From positions 1 to 64,000 of the forward strand of contig JANYCT010000085.1 of the NCBI GenBank assembly GCA_025360105.1: DNA of 64,000 nucleotides. The letters run 5' to 3'. The notes under the pieces are model-generated. The model saw only the letters and a list, made by a program, of their open reading frames with translations. It had not been told where the DNA came from and did no database searches. How positions within the stretch are numbered: the first letter of the stretch is position 1; the number at the start of each line of letters is the position of its first letter. Of this stretch, positions 17,792 to 26,127 are shown piece after piece. The translations under genes and the position numbers were made by a program. The DNA comes from Actinomycetes bacterium (GTDB taxonomy: Bacteria; Actinomycetota; Acidimicrobiia; Acidimicrobiales; Ilumatobacteraceae).

Positions 17792-18484
17792 ATGCTGGAG
17801 CCCCGACCCGCCGCGCCGTATGACAACAGATGGCACGCGTTCGACGAGGAGCGTCACGCGTCTGCTGCCGTCGAGGCGTGGTGGTGGTGGGGTGCATCCG
17901 GCGCAGGCGACGTCGGTGTCTTCGTCGGCCTCGAACTCCGTGGTGACCGTTTCGACTACTGGGCCGGCCTGGTGCGTGTCGGTGAGCCGTATCTGTACAT
18001 CGAGGAACTCGACGGAACGGGTCTACGCGACGGCCTTGAGATCAAGCCAGCCGAAATGTGGGCAGATCATGATTGCAATGTTGCCTTCGAGCAGTGGAGC
18101 CTCGGCAACGAAGCGCATGGCGTGATGCTCGATGATCCATTCGAGGCATGGCGCCGGGCGTACGGCGTGCCGGTGCCCCTGACCTTCGACATCGAGTGGT
18201 ACGCCGCCGGGGCTCCGCAAGCGCTGAGCGAGTCGGGCACGGCGCCGGGCTATCACCAAGCGGGTGAAGTGGACTGCCGGATCGAACTCTCCACCGGGAT
18301 GCTCGACTTCGTCGGCCCGGCCGATCGAGTGCACGTGTGGGGCCGACCGTACCTGCCATCATCGTTTGCCATGCCAGTTACTCGATCAGGTCTGCGCGCC
18401 CCGTATCGCCGCAGTGACGGTGTCCGCGTTGACCAAGCGCTCACCGATCGCTGGTGGGTCAACACGTTGGGACTTCAACGGTGA
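17792..18484 (+). CDS. conserved hypothetical protein
   Basis: A 230-residue soluble protein that I do not recognise. It begins MLEPRPAAPYDNRWHAFDEE and is unusually rich in tryptophan and acidic residues. Segments likely to be structural are WWWWGASGAGDVGVFVGLEL, FDYWAGLVRVGEPYLYIEEL, FEQWSLGNEAHGV and VPLTFDIEWYA. There is no signal peptide or membrane segment. The fold looks like an all-beta lipocalin- or hydratase-type barrel, but this is a guess. ATG 17792 is chosen over GTG 17783 because a TACAGT box lies 7 bases before it. Its TGA overlaps the GTG of the DUF3097 gene (GTGA), so the two are translationally coupled and may act together. Confidence 0.65.
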   Translation: MLEPRPAAPYDNRWHAFDEERHASAAVEAWWWWGASGAGDVGVFVGLELRGDRFDYWAGLVRVGEPYLYIEELDGTGLRDGLEIKPAEMWADHDCNVAFEQWSLGNEAHGVMLDDPFEAWRRAYGVPVPLTFDIEWYAAGAPQALSESGTAPGYHQAGEVDCRIELSTGMLDFVGPADRVHVWGRPYLPSSFAMPVTRSGLRAPYRRSDGVRVDQALTDRWWVNTLGLQR

Positions 18485-19305
18485 CCTACGAGCGCGACAT
18501 CCTCGACGAATTCGCCGACCGTAAAAAGGCCCCCGCCTATCGCGAAGTAATCGCCCAGATGGGCATGATCGTGGAGGATCGTGCGAGCGGCTTCTGTGGC
18601 GACGTCGTCAAGATCACGTTCGAGGCATTGACCCTGCGCGATCGCGACAATCAGTTCCGTCACTTCCGATGGAAAGAGGGCGGTTTCCTGGTCGAGGGCA
18701 AGCCGGTCACGCTGACGCGTGCGGTTGCGACGCGTGCTGCACCGACGCCCCGTGTGACCAACAGTGGTTCGGTCGCGGCAGCCGATGTCGGCCGGGCCAA
18801 GGTGGCACGCGCTGCGCGTGTGTGGGTTGAGGGGCGGCATGACGCCGAATTGATCGAGCACGTGTGGGGCGACGACCTGCGCGAGTTGGGCATCGTCGTC
18901 GAGCCGTTGCATGGCATCGATGACCTCGCCGCTGCGGTTGCCGAGTTCCAACCCGGACGGCAACGGCGGCTCGGCGTGCTCGTGGATCATCTGGTGCCCG
19001 GCTCGAAGGAGTCACGTATCGCTGCAACTGTGCGCGACCCGAACGTGTTGATCACCGGCCATCCGTTCGTCGACATCTGGGTGGGTATTCGACCGCAGGT
19101 GGTCGGCCTTACCGAGTGGCCCGACGTACCCCGCGGGCAGCCGTGGAAACAGGGGTTGTGCTTAGCGCTCGGAACCGACCTTGCGACGTTCTGGCCGCGA
19201 TTGCGCAACCGGGTTTCTACCTATGCGGACCTACGCCCGGAACTGGTTGGCTCCGTCGAGCGGCTGATCGACTTCGTTGCCGAGATGCCCGACGCGGATT
19301 CATAA
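18481..19305 (+). CDS. DUF3097-family protein
   Basis: A 274-residue conserved actinobacterial protein of unknown function. Characteristic stretches are YERDILDEFADRKKAPAY at the start, MIVEDRASGFCGDVVKI, KVARAARVWVEGRHDAELIE, LGVLVDHLVPGSKESRIA and GHPFVDIWVGIRP. The central VEGRHDAELIEHVWGDDLR with LVDHLVPGSKE resembles a Toprim-like fold (acidic residues spaced E...DxL), so a nucleic-acid role is possible but unproven. The start GTG 18481 overlaps the upstream stop as GTGA. Its own stop overlaps the convergent DUF4349 gene by 6 bases. Confidence 0.8.
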   Translation: MTYERDILDEFADRKKAPAYREVIAQMGMIVEDRASGFCGDVVKITFEALTLRDRDNQFRHFRWKEGGFLVEGKPVTLTRAVATRAAPTPRVTNSGSVAAADVGRAKVARAARVWVEGRHDAELIEHVWGDDLRELGIVVEPLHGIDDLAAAVAEFQPGRQRRLGVLVDHLVPGSKESRIAATVRDPNVLITGHPFVDIWVGIRPQVVGLTEWPDVPRGQPWKQGLCLALGTDLATFWPRLRNRVSTYADLRPELVGSVERLIDFVAEMPDADS

Positions 19306-20355
19306 GGCTTCTCCGGCGGGAGTTGCGGGGGTCGAGGCGGCGGTGTTGTCAGATCGACGCCGCCGGACCCACCATGCGATCGACGCGCCCGCACCTGCGA
19401 GCACCAGGAACGGAATGGCGTAGGCGAACCCGACGGCGATGCCGTGCATGATCTCCGTAAAACGGTTCCAACCGTCGTGCCATGCACCGCCGACGCTCTG
19501 CTTCGACGAGTTCGCTGCGAAGTCTGGATGCTCGGACGTGCGGGTGAGCGTGATCGTGAGCGTGGCGAGTTGCACCCTGCCGGCGAGGTTGCGCTGCTGG
19601 GCCAGAAGTTGCTCCAGCGTGGTTTCACGCGTCGTCAACTCGCTCTCGATCGCCGTCACGTCCTGCAGGTTCTTCGCATCAGCGAGCAGGGCACGTATGC
19701 GATCCACGCTGGCTGTTGCGGTGGCGATGCGCACCTCGACGTCGGTGATCTGGGTGTTCACGTCCTCGGTCTGTTGCGTTCGACTCACGAGCGTGCCGAC
19801 GCCGCCCAGCCCGGTGATCAGCGGCTCGAGATCGGCCGGTGGCACCTTCACGGTGATCACCGCCGTTGCAAATCGCGGATCGCCCACCTGAATGTCGGTG
19901 TTGTAGATCGCCGCACCCTTGCCCTGCACGAGGGCTGGGATGTCGAGCACGGCTTTGCGAACGTCGGCCACTTCCACAGTGACGCCAGCGGTGATCGCCA
20001 GTGCACCTCCGAGCGGGGTGATGGCCGGCAAGGCGCCGCTCGCGTCGGGAATGGCAGTCGGTTGCCCGCCGCCGCTCAGCGCAGCTTCGCCCGCGGCCGG
20101 AGCGCCCGCCTTCGCTGGTGACTGGGCTGCTGGTGACTGGGCTGCCGGTGACTGGGCTGCCGGAGCGACACTCGATGACTTGCTGTCGCTCGCACAGCCG
20201 GTGATACCGATGATCATCGCGCCGACGAAGCCGAGTGCAAGGAGCCGACGCGGTGTCGGCGCCTGCCGGCGACGGGTGATCGCCGCGGCCCGGGATTGCG
20301 AATGTGACGGTGATTGCGAATGTGACGGTGTCGTGCTGTGTGTCCCCATGTTCAT
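19300..20355 (-). CDS. DUF4349-domain lipoprotein
   Basis: A 351-residue envelope protein. A Ser/His/Gln-repeat N-terminus (SHSQSPSHSQS) precedes a basic stretch, a hydrophobic signal and the lipobox ITGC, so it is probably a lipoprotein. A spacer of three AAQSP repeats follows. Then comes the DUF4349 domain, with VTVEVADVRKAVLDIPAL, VITVKVPPADLEPLITGLG, a coiled-coil segment rich in E/L (TAIESELTTRETTLEQLLA) and VQLATLTITLTR. One C-terminal helix (PFLVLAGAGASIAWWVRRR) could span the membrane. The role is unknown; related proteins are envelope-associated. Starts at 20355, 20349 or 20376 are all possible; none has a strong Shine-Dalgarno sequence. Confidence 0.78.
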   Translation of the reverse strand: MNMGTHSTTPSHSQSPSHSQSRAAAITRRRQAPTPRRLLALGFVGAMIIGITGCASDSKSSSVAPAAQSPAAQSPAAQSPAKAGAPAAGEAALSGGGQPTAIPDASGALPAITPLGGALAITAGVTVEVADVRKAVLDIPALVQGKGAAIYNTDIQVGDPRFATAVITVKVPPADLEPLITGLGGVGTLVSRTQQTEDVNTQITDVEVRIATATASVDRIRALLADAKNLQDVTAIESELTTRETTLEQLLAQQRNLAGRVQLATLTITLTRTSEHPDFAANSSKQSVGGAWHDGWNRFTEIMHGIAVGFAYAIPFLVLAGAGASIAWWVRRRRSDNTAASTPATPAGEAL

Positions 20356-20656
20356 CCGACGCCGTCCGGTCGGCATCGGTTCCCGCTGTGTGCGATTTGT
20401 GTGACAAAACCGTATGCCCGCCTGCGCGCCCGCCTGCACGTTCGGGCGCGTGTCGCGCCAGTAGTTGGCGCGTTCCGCGCCCAACAATCTGGCGCACGTT
20501 CCTTTTGGGCGCGGGTCGCGCCAGCAGTTGGCGCGCAGCGCGCCCAAGAATTTGGGAGACGAGGCGCCGGGTCAATCAGCGGACCGGGTGGTGAGACGGC
20601 GGGACGGCTGATAGGACGGTGGTGCACGTTCGACTCGGATGATCACGGAGACCCCC
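20356..20656 (+). other. intergenic region with GC-rich hairpin repeats
   Basis: About 300 bases between divergent genes hold no convincing coding sequence. The central part (20444-20555) is two imperfect copies of a hairpin-rich unit, described separately. The right end has GGAG 6 bases before ATG 20657. No tRNA or riboswitch is recognised. Confidence 0.6.
20444..20555. repeat. two-copy 63-base-period palindromic repeat (REP-like)
   Basis: Copies at 20444-20492 and 20507-20555 match at 42 of 49 positions. Each contains two small hairpins, GGCGCG-3 nt-CGCGCC and TTGGCGCG-3 nt-CGCGCCcAA, separated by AGTAG or AGCAG. Differences fall largely in the loops. No T-run follows, so these are not simple terminators. 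Confidence 0.7.
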
Positions 20657-21634
20657 ATGACCAAGCTCGGCTACCAGATCCCCAACTTCAGCTACCCGGG
20701 CGTGGGCCCAGAAGGGTTGTACGACGCAATCAGCCGTCAGGCGCGCGAAGCCGATGGGTCTGGCTTCGACACCGTGTTGGTCATGGACCACTTTTACCAA
20801 CTGCCCATGCTCGGCGCACCCACCGAACCGATGCTCGAGTGCTATGCGCTGTTGTCGGCATTGGCCCGCGAGACCACGACCGTGCGCCTCAGCGCGTTGG
20901 TCACGGGCAACACGTATCGCAATCCTGCGGTGCTCGCCAAGACGGTGACCACGCTCGACATCGTGTCGAATGGACGGGCGCAATTGGGCATCGGCGCCGG
21001 ATGGTACGAGCTTGAGCACACGGCATTCGGCATCGAGTTCGGCACCTTCACCGATCGTTTCGAGAGGCTCGAAGAAGCCCTACAAATCGTCATCCCGATG
21101 CTGCGTGGCGAGCGGGCGAATCTCGCCGGCAAGCACTATCAGGCGGTCGACGCCTTCAACAGTCCCGCGGCGATCTCGCACATTCCCGTGATGATCGGCG
21201 GCAGCGGCGAACGCAAGACTCTTCGCATGGTTGCTCAGTACGCCGATGAGTCGAATCTCATCTGCGAGGCCAAGGACGTGTCGCGCAAGCTCGATGTGTT
21301 GGCCGTTCACTGCGATGCGCTGGGTCGCGACCGCGACGACATCACCGTTTCGTGGCAACGCTCCACCTGTATTGCTCCCACCACGAAAGAAGCTGACGAC
21401 GATCTCACAGCGTTCTTTGCACGTCAAGGCGTGGACCTCGGTGCACTTACTGATGAGAAACGCGAAGCTGTCACGGCGCGCTTCATCGTCGGCGATCCCG
21501 ACACGGTGGGCGAGCGCCTGGCCGCCGATCTCGAAACGGGTGTCGATGGCTTCACGCTCAATGCGCCGGCCAATGGCCATGTGCCTGGGCGCGTTGCGTT
21601 GCTCGGTGAGACAGCGGCCAAAGTCATCGTTTGA
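20657..21634 (+). CDS. LLM-class F420-dependent oxidoreductase
   Basis: A 325-residue luciferase-like oxidoreductase of the F420-dependent family. It opens MTKLGYQIPNFSYPGVG, then has SGFDTVLVMDHFYQLP, TVRLSALVTGNTYRNPA and the signature ALAKT-like stretch LAKTVTTLDIVSNGRAQLGI. GAGWYELEHTAFGIEFG, VMIGGSGERKTLRMVAQYAD and a C-terminal FIVGDPDTVGERLAADLE complete it. Length is typical of one-domain LLM enzymes. ATG 20657 is chosen over the upstream ATG 20639 because GGAG lies 6 bases before it. It is followed 52 bases later by a Rieske oxygenase gene; both may act on an unknown small molecule. Confidence 0.9.
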   Translation: MTKLGYQIPNFSYPGVGPEGLYDAISRQAREADGSGFDTVLVMDHFYQLPMLGAPTEPMLECYALLSALARETTTVRLSALVTGNTYRNPAVLAKTVTTLDIVSNGRAQLGIGAGWYELEHTAFGIEFGTFTDRFERLEEALQIVIPMLRGERANLAGKHYQAVDAFNSPAAISHIPVMIGGSGERKTLRMVAQYADESNLICEAKDVSRKLDVLAVHCDALGRDRDDITVSWQRSTCIAPTTKEADDDLTAFFARQGVDLGALTDEKREAVTARFIVGDPDTVGERLAADLETGVDGFTLNAPANGHVPGRVALLGETAAKVIV

Positions 21635-21674
21635 TCGACAGCGCAGTACCCGACACGCCTGTGAGCGGGTCAAC

Positions 21675-21680
21675 TACCGT
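21675..21680 (+). promoter_or_regulatory. -10-like TACCGT, leaderless
   Basis: TACCGT is 6 bases before ATG 21687 of the Rieske oxygenase gene, without a Shine-Dalgarno sequence. Confidence 0.5.
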
Positions 21681-21686
21681 GTTCCG

Positions 21687-22829
21687 ATGACGCTCGACGC
21701 CCGCCAAGTCGCAGAGGCGATAGGTCCGCTCTCGCACGCCCGGTCGATGCCAGCAGGCGTCTATACCGATCCAGCGTTCTTCGCGGCCGAGCGAGAACAG
21801 GTGCTGCTCGCCGGATGGATCTTCCTGGCTCGCGACGATCAACTCGCCAACACCGGCGATTTCCGCACGTTCGAAACGGTGGGTGGTCCCGTAGCCCTTG
21901 TTCGTGGAGACGATGGCGCGCTGCGCGCCTTCGCCAATTTCTGTCGGCATCGCGGCTCGCTCTTGCTGGAAGGTTCGGGGAACTGCAGTCGCATTGTGTG
22001 CCCGTATCACGCGTGGGGCTATCGCATCGACGGCCGACTACAGCACGCACCCGACATGAACGATGCGATCGAGTTCGACAAGGCAGACAACGGGCTCGTC
22101 GAAGTTCGGCTTGAGACCTGGGCAGGCTTCGTGTTCATCACCTACAACGAGACCGCGGTGCCACTCATCAAGACGCTGGGCGATTTGCCGCAACGAATGC
22201 AGTCGCACCGTCTGCACGAGATGCGCTGCACGTGGACCATCACCCTCGAAACTCATTGCAACTGGAAGTTGATTCTCGAGAATGCGATGGAGACGTATCA
22301 CACCGGCGTGGTGCATCGGCAGTCTGTTGGTGCGCAACAGTCGCGCACACTCCCAACGGTTGGCGACTGGCACTGCATTCAGGTCACTTCGGGGCGTTCT
22401 ATCGCCACATTGCCTGGCACACCGCCGCCGTTCGATCCCATAGCTGGGCTCGACGCCGACGCCCAACAGGGCACGTACTTCGCCGTGCTGCACCCGGCGT
22501 TGCAGTTCGCGATCGCACAGGACTGCATGTGGTGGTTGAGCGTGACGCCGATTGCACATGATCACTCGATGCTCGAGATCGGTGGATGCTTCCCAGCCGA
22601 TGTGATCGCGGCCGAGGGCTTTGCAGCGAACGCAGCTCCGTACTACGAACGCTGGGAGGTCGTCGGCCGCGAGGACGTCGGCATCCTCGAAAAGCAACAG
22701 CGAGCGTTGGGATCGGTGGCCTACACGCCTGGCCGTCTGTCATGGCGTGACGATCAGGTGCAGGCCGTCACGGCCTGGGTGCTCGAGCGCCTGCCCGAGC
22801 ACGTTCGCACGGGTCAGCCTGCTGGCTGA
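21687..22829 (+). CDS. Rieske aromatic-ring-hydroxylating-type oxygenase, alpha subunit
   Basis: A 380-residue Rieske non-heme iron oxygenase alpha subunit. The [2Fe-2S] ligands are in FCRHRGSLLLE and CPYHAWGYRIDG (C-x-H-x17-C-x2-H, residues ~85-107). The mononuclear iron site is in ENAMETYHTGVVHRQ (H-x4-H, residues ~202-207). Related enzymes hydroxylate or demethylate aromatics, betaines or sterol-like compounds with electrons from a separate reductase. None is encoded next door. The start ATG 21687 has a -10 box 6 bases upstream; the frame is open further upstream inside the preceding gene's end. Its stop overlaps the convergent DedA gene by 16 bases. Confidence 0.92.
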   Translation: MTLDARQVAEAIGPLSHARSMPAGVYTDPAFFAAEREQVLLAGWIFLARDDQLANTGDFRTFETVGGPVALVRGDDGALRAFANFCRHRGSLLLEGSGNCSRIVCPYHAWGYRIDGRLQHAPDMNDAIEFDKADNGLVEVRLETWAGFVFITYNETAVPLIKTLGDLPQRMQSHRLHEMRCTWTITLETHCNWKLILENAMETYHTGVVHRQSVGAQQSRTLPTVGDWHCIQVTSGRSIATLPGTPPPFDPIAGLDADAQQGTYFAVLHPALQFAIAQDCMWWLSVTPIAHDHSMLEIGGCFPADVIAAEGFAANAAPYYERWEVVGREDVGILEKQQRALGSVAYTPGRLSWRDDQVQAVTAWVLERLPEHVRTGQPAG

Positions 22830-23488
22830 GTCTCCTCGGATGTCGCAGCTGCGCCAGCGGCCTCGGCCGCAGCAGCCGTTCGTCGGCGGTGCAACACGAA
22901 CTCGATCAACATCGGTGTGAGCGACAGCGCGACGATGATGACACTGGCGATCTCAATGTTGTTCTTGACCCACTCGACATCGCCGAGGAAATGGCCGAGT
23001 GAGGTGAGCCCGGCGCCCCACAGAATGCCGCCAAGGATGTTGAAGATGACGAAGGTGCGGTAGCGCATCCGCCCAACACCGGCCACGATGGGCGCAAAGG
23101 TGCGCACAATGGGCACGAAGCGAGCCATCACAATGGTCTTGGAGCCGTGGTGCTCGAGGAATGCGTGGGCGCGTTCCACGTGGGCGGGCTTGAAGAAGCG
23201 GCTCTCCGGCCGGTCGAACAGTGCTGGTCCCACCTTGCGCCCGAACATGTACCCGACCTGATCTCCGAGGATGGCGGCAATCGAGACCACCGTGGCCGTG
23301 ACGAAGAGCGAATGATGGAACGTGTTGTCGGCAGCGGTGGATGCGGTGAAGAAGCCGGCTAGGAACAGCAGCGAATCGCCGGGGAGGAAAAAGCCGATGA
23401 GTAGCCCGGACTCGGCGAAGACGATGAATGCCAACAGCAGCAGTCCACCGTTCTGGATCCATGATTCGATGTTGAAGAGCGCAAGCAC
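22814..23488 (-). CDS. DedA-family membrane protein
   Basis: A 224-residue DedA (VTT-domain) integral membrane protein. These belong to the half-transporter-like superfamily with bacterial undecaprenyl-phosphate and lipid flippases. Family marks are FVFAESGLLIGFFLPGDSLL (conserved E and FxPGD), AILGDQVGYMFGRKVG, and ARFVPIVRTFAPIVAGVGRM, where R and P are functionally important in E. coli DedA. Then FVIFNILGGILWGAGLTSLG. The C-terminus is an alanine-rich cytosolic tail. The start is set at GTG 23488: it has a TAGTTT box 7 bases upstream and lies just after the pyrophosphatase terminator, which excludes the longer frame to 23569. Confidence 0.9.
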   Translation of the reverse strand: MLALFNIESWIQNGGLLLLAFIVFAESGLLIGFFLPGDSLLFLAGFFTASTAADNTFHHSLFVTATVVSIAAILGDQVGYMFGRKVGPALFDRPESRFFKPAHVERAHAFLEHHGSKTIVMARFVPIVRTFAPIVAGVGRMRYRTFVIFNILGGILWGAGLTSLGHFLGDVEWVKNNIEIASVIIVALSLTPMLIEFVLHRRRTAAAAEAAGAAATSEETQPAG

Positions 23489-23495
23489 GGCCGTA

Positions 23496-23501
23496 AAACT
23501 A
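23496..23501 (-). promoter_or_regulatory. -10-like TAGTTT, leaderless start of DedA gene
   Basis: TAGTTT (minus strand) is 7 bases before GTG 23488 and directly follows the terminator of the upstream pyrophosphatase gene. Confidence 0.5.
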
Positions 23502-23514
23502 GCGGGGAAAAGCA

Positions 23515-23545
23515 CAACTGCCCGGGCAGGTCGCCCGGGCAGTTG
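23515..23545 (-). terminator. intrinsic terminator after the pyrophosphatase gene
   Basis: A 13-base perfect inverted repeat (CAACTGCCCGGGC and its complement around a 5-base loop) is followed on the minus strand by TGCTTTT. It ends the hppA transcript before the DedA promoter. Confidence 0.8.
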
Positions 23546-23599
23546 TTCCGATTGGGTGATGCCACGCACCGTGGTGTCGGCGGGAAAGCGCTGGGCGGA

Positions 23600-25909
23600 T
23601 CACTCGATGGCGGCACCGAGGGTGTTGCTCTGGCGTGCGCTGAAGGTGAGCGCACCGATCAACACCACCAGCGCAGCGGCGGCGATGGAGTACCGGGCGC
23701 CGTCGTTGTTGCGCAGGCCGATGATGGCCGGCAGGATCAGCAACGACACGAGGTTCATCACCTTGATCAAGGGGTTGAGTGCGGGGCCGGCAGTGTCTTT
23801 GAACGGGTCTCCGACGGTGTCGCCGATAACGGCGGCCTTGTGGGGATCGCTGCCCTTACCGCCGTGGTGGCCGTCTTCGATGTATTTCTTGGCATTGTCC
23901 CAAGCGCCGCCCGAGTTCGACAGGTAGTTGGCCATGAGCTGGCCGACGAGGATGACAGCGGCAAGGAACGCACCAAGTGCGAAGAAGCTGATGCCGAACC
24001 CGACGATGACCGGGGTGAGCACGGCGAGCAGCGCCGGGGTGGCGAGTTCGCGCAGCGAGGCCTCGGTGCAGATGTCGATGACGGGGCCGTACTCGGGCTC
24101 CTTCTCTCCGCGCATGATCTTGCCGTCGGCGAACTGCTTGCGCACTTCTTGCACCACTACGCCGGCGGTACGACCAACGGCGCGGATGGCCAACGAGCTG
24201 AACATGAACGGCACAGCGCCGCCGATGAGTAGACCGATGAATACCTTCGGATCGGCGACGTTGATCGGGATGAGGTCGAAGACTCCGCGTGAGGTCTTCA
24301 GCGCCTTGTCGATGACGTCCTTGGGCAGCGTCTCGTTTGCAGCGGTCTCGATGAAGCTCGCAAACAACGCAACGGCGGCGATGACTGCCGAGCCGATGGC
24401 GAAACCCTTGGTGACGGCCTTGGTGGTGTTACCCACGGCGTCGAGGCTGACCATGATCTTTTCGGCCTCGCCGTGGAACTCGCCCGACATTTCGGCGATA
24501 CCGGCAGCGTTGTCGCTGACGGGACCGAACGTGTCTTCGGAGACGATGATGCCGGTAGTGGCCAACATACCCATGCCGCACAGCGCAACGAGGTAGAACG
24601 AGAACTGCAAGTTGCCGTCGCCAAGGATCAAGGCGGCACCGAGCGCAATGGCGATGGCGATGATCGCGTACACCGAACTCTCCATGCCGCTAGCTGTACC
24701 GGCGAGTACCACGGTGGCGGGACCTGTCTCGGCGCTTGCGGCGATCTCCTGCACGGGCTTGAAGTGAGTCGCCGTGTAGTACTCGGTGAGTCGGCTGATC
24801 AACTGTGCGAGCACCAGACCGATGGCCACAGCACCGAAGCACTTCCAGCCAGCGTTGCTGCGGTCGTTACCCACGTACACGAGCGCCACGATGAACGTGC
24901 CCACCAGCGTGAGCGTGCCGGCCACGAGGAAGCCCCGGTTGATCGGCTTGAGTGCGTTGGTCTCGTTCTCTTTGGCCTTGACGAAGAAGATACCGATGAT
25001 CGATGCGACCACGCCGATCGCGCGAGCGGCGAGCGGGAAGATGAGGCCGAGCGCCGGATTCGCGCCGATGGAACGGAACGCCGCAACACCGAGGATGATC
25101 GAGGCCACCAGGGTGACCTCGTAGCTCTCGAACAAGTCGGCGGCCATACCAGCGCAGTCGCCCACGTTGTCGCCGACGTTGTCGGCGATGGTGGCGGGGT
25201 TGCGCGGGTCGTCCTCGGGGATACCGGCTTCCACCTTGCCGACGAGGTCGGCGCCCACGTCGGCAGCCTTGGTGAAGATGCCGCCACCGACGCGAAGGAA
25301 CAGAGCAAGGAGTGATCCACCAAAGCCAAAGCCGATGAGGATGACCGATGCACTGTTTTGGAAGGCCATGATGATGGCGGTTGCACCGAGCAGGCCGAGG
25401 CCAACGGTGAACATGCCGGCAACGCCACCCGTGCGGAAGGCCACGTCGAGCGCCCTGGGCATGCTGTTGGTGAGCGCCGCAGCGGCGGTTCGTACGTTGC
25501 CGCGAGTGGCCAGCGTCATACCGATGTAACCGGTGAAACCAGAGGCGAGACAGCCGAGGATAAAGGCGACCGTTCTCCACAGTCCAGCCTGGGCAAACGG
25601 AAGCGCAACGCTGCCATCGGGCCGCACGATGGCCTTCGACGTGACGAACACGATGATGGCTAACGGAACGAGGATGACGGCAATGGTCTTGAACTGACGC
25701 TTCAGATATGCCAACGCACCCTCTTGGATGGCCTTGGCGATCTCTTGCATCTTGGGTGAGCCGGCATCGGCGGCCATGACGCTCTTCGCGAGGAAGAGGC
25801 CAACGGCGATTGCGATGAGGGCTGCGGCAACAGAGAGCAGCAACACAGCCCACTCGCCGCCCCTGAGTGTGAATTCCTGATAGCCGCCTTCGGCGAAGAT
25901 TCCTGACAC
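23600..25909 (-). CDS. hppA: K+-independent proton-pumping pyrophosphatase
   Basis: A 769-residue membrane pyrophosphatase of about 16 helices that couples PPi hydrolysis to ion pumping. The acidic PPi/Mg sites are present: DVGADLVGKVEAGIPEDDP and the DNVGDNVGDCAGMAADLFE stretch. The ion-specificity region reads GNTTKAVTKG. Lys with Thr three residues later is the pattern of K+-independent enzymes, which pump protons, so the class call is fairly firm. Length fits bacterial forms. The start is GTG 25909, with AAGG 8 bases upstream. It is divergent from sdhC and closed by the terminator at 23515-23545. It recovers energy from biosynthetic PPi. Confidence 0.96.
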   Translation of the reverse strand: MSGIFAEGGYQEFTLRGGEWAVLLLSVAAALIAIAVGLFLAKSVMAADAGSPKMQEIAKAIQEGALAYLKRQFKTIAVILVPLAIIVFVTSKAIVRPDGSVALPFAQAGLWRTVAFILGCLASGFTGYIGMTLATRGNVRTAAAALTNSMPRALDVAFRTGGVAGMFTVGLGLLGATAIIMAFQNSASVILIGFGFGGSLLALFLRVGGGIFTKAADVGADLVGKVEAGIPEDDPRNPATIADNVGDNVGDCAGMAADLFESYEVTLVASIILGVAAFRSIGANPALGLIFPLAARAIGVVASIIGIFFVKAKENETNALKPINRGFLVAGTLTLVGTFIVALVYVGNDRSNAGWKCFGAVAIGLVLAQLISRLTEYYTATHFKPVQEIAASAETGPATVVLAGTASGMESSVYAIIAIAIALGAALILGDGNLQFSFYLVALCGMGMLATTGIIVSEDTFGPVSDNAAGIAEMSGEFHGEAEKIMVSLDAVGNTTKAVTKGFAIGSAVIAAVALFASFIETAANETLPKDVIDKALKTSRGVFDLIPINVADPKVFIGLLIGGAVPFMFSSLAIRAVGRTAGVVVQEVRKQFADGKIMRGEKEPEYGPVIDICTEASLRELATPALLAVLTPVIVGFGISFFALGAFLAAVILVGQLMANYLSNSGGAWDNAKKYIEDGHHGGKGSDPHKAAVIGDTVGDPFKDTAGPALNPLIKVMNLVSLLILPAIIGLRNNDGARYSIAAAALVVLIGALTFSARQSNTLGAAIE

Positions 25910-26030
25910 GGGTGAACCTTGTCTTTACGTGGGGGCGCGCACAACATTGCACGTGCCGTTGATGGAAACGGAAAGAGTGTAGGGAATAAACGGTGTGACC
26001 GACGAAACGTCTGCGCGAAAGCGAAACCCC

Positions 26031-26050
26031 CCCGACGATTTACCGTCGGG
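26031..26050. other. inverted repeat between hppA and sdhC
   Basis: CCCGACG (26031-26037) pairs with CGTCGGG (26044-26050) around a 6-base loop, in the 218-base region between the divergent hppA and sdhC genes. It could be an operator or a leader hairpin of the sdh transcript; no T-run follows. Confidence 0.4.
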
Positions 26051-26127
26051 CACGTTACGGGGAGTACGGTCATGTTCGCCCCGATTGAGGCAGCGGATAT
26101 CCGATTCACGAAAGGCCGTCCCCACTG

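Noticed and set aside
20444-20555. CRISPR or terminator interpretation of the hairpin repeats
   Set aside because: Only two adjacent copies, no spacers of constant length, and no T-run.
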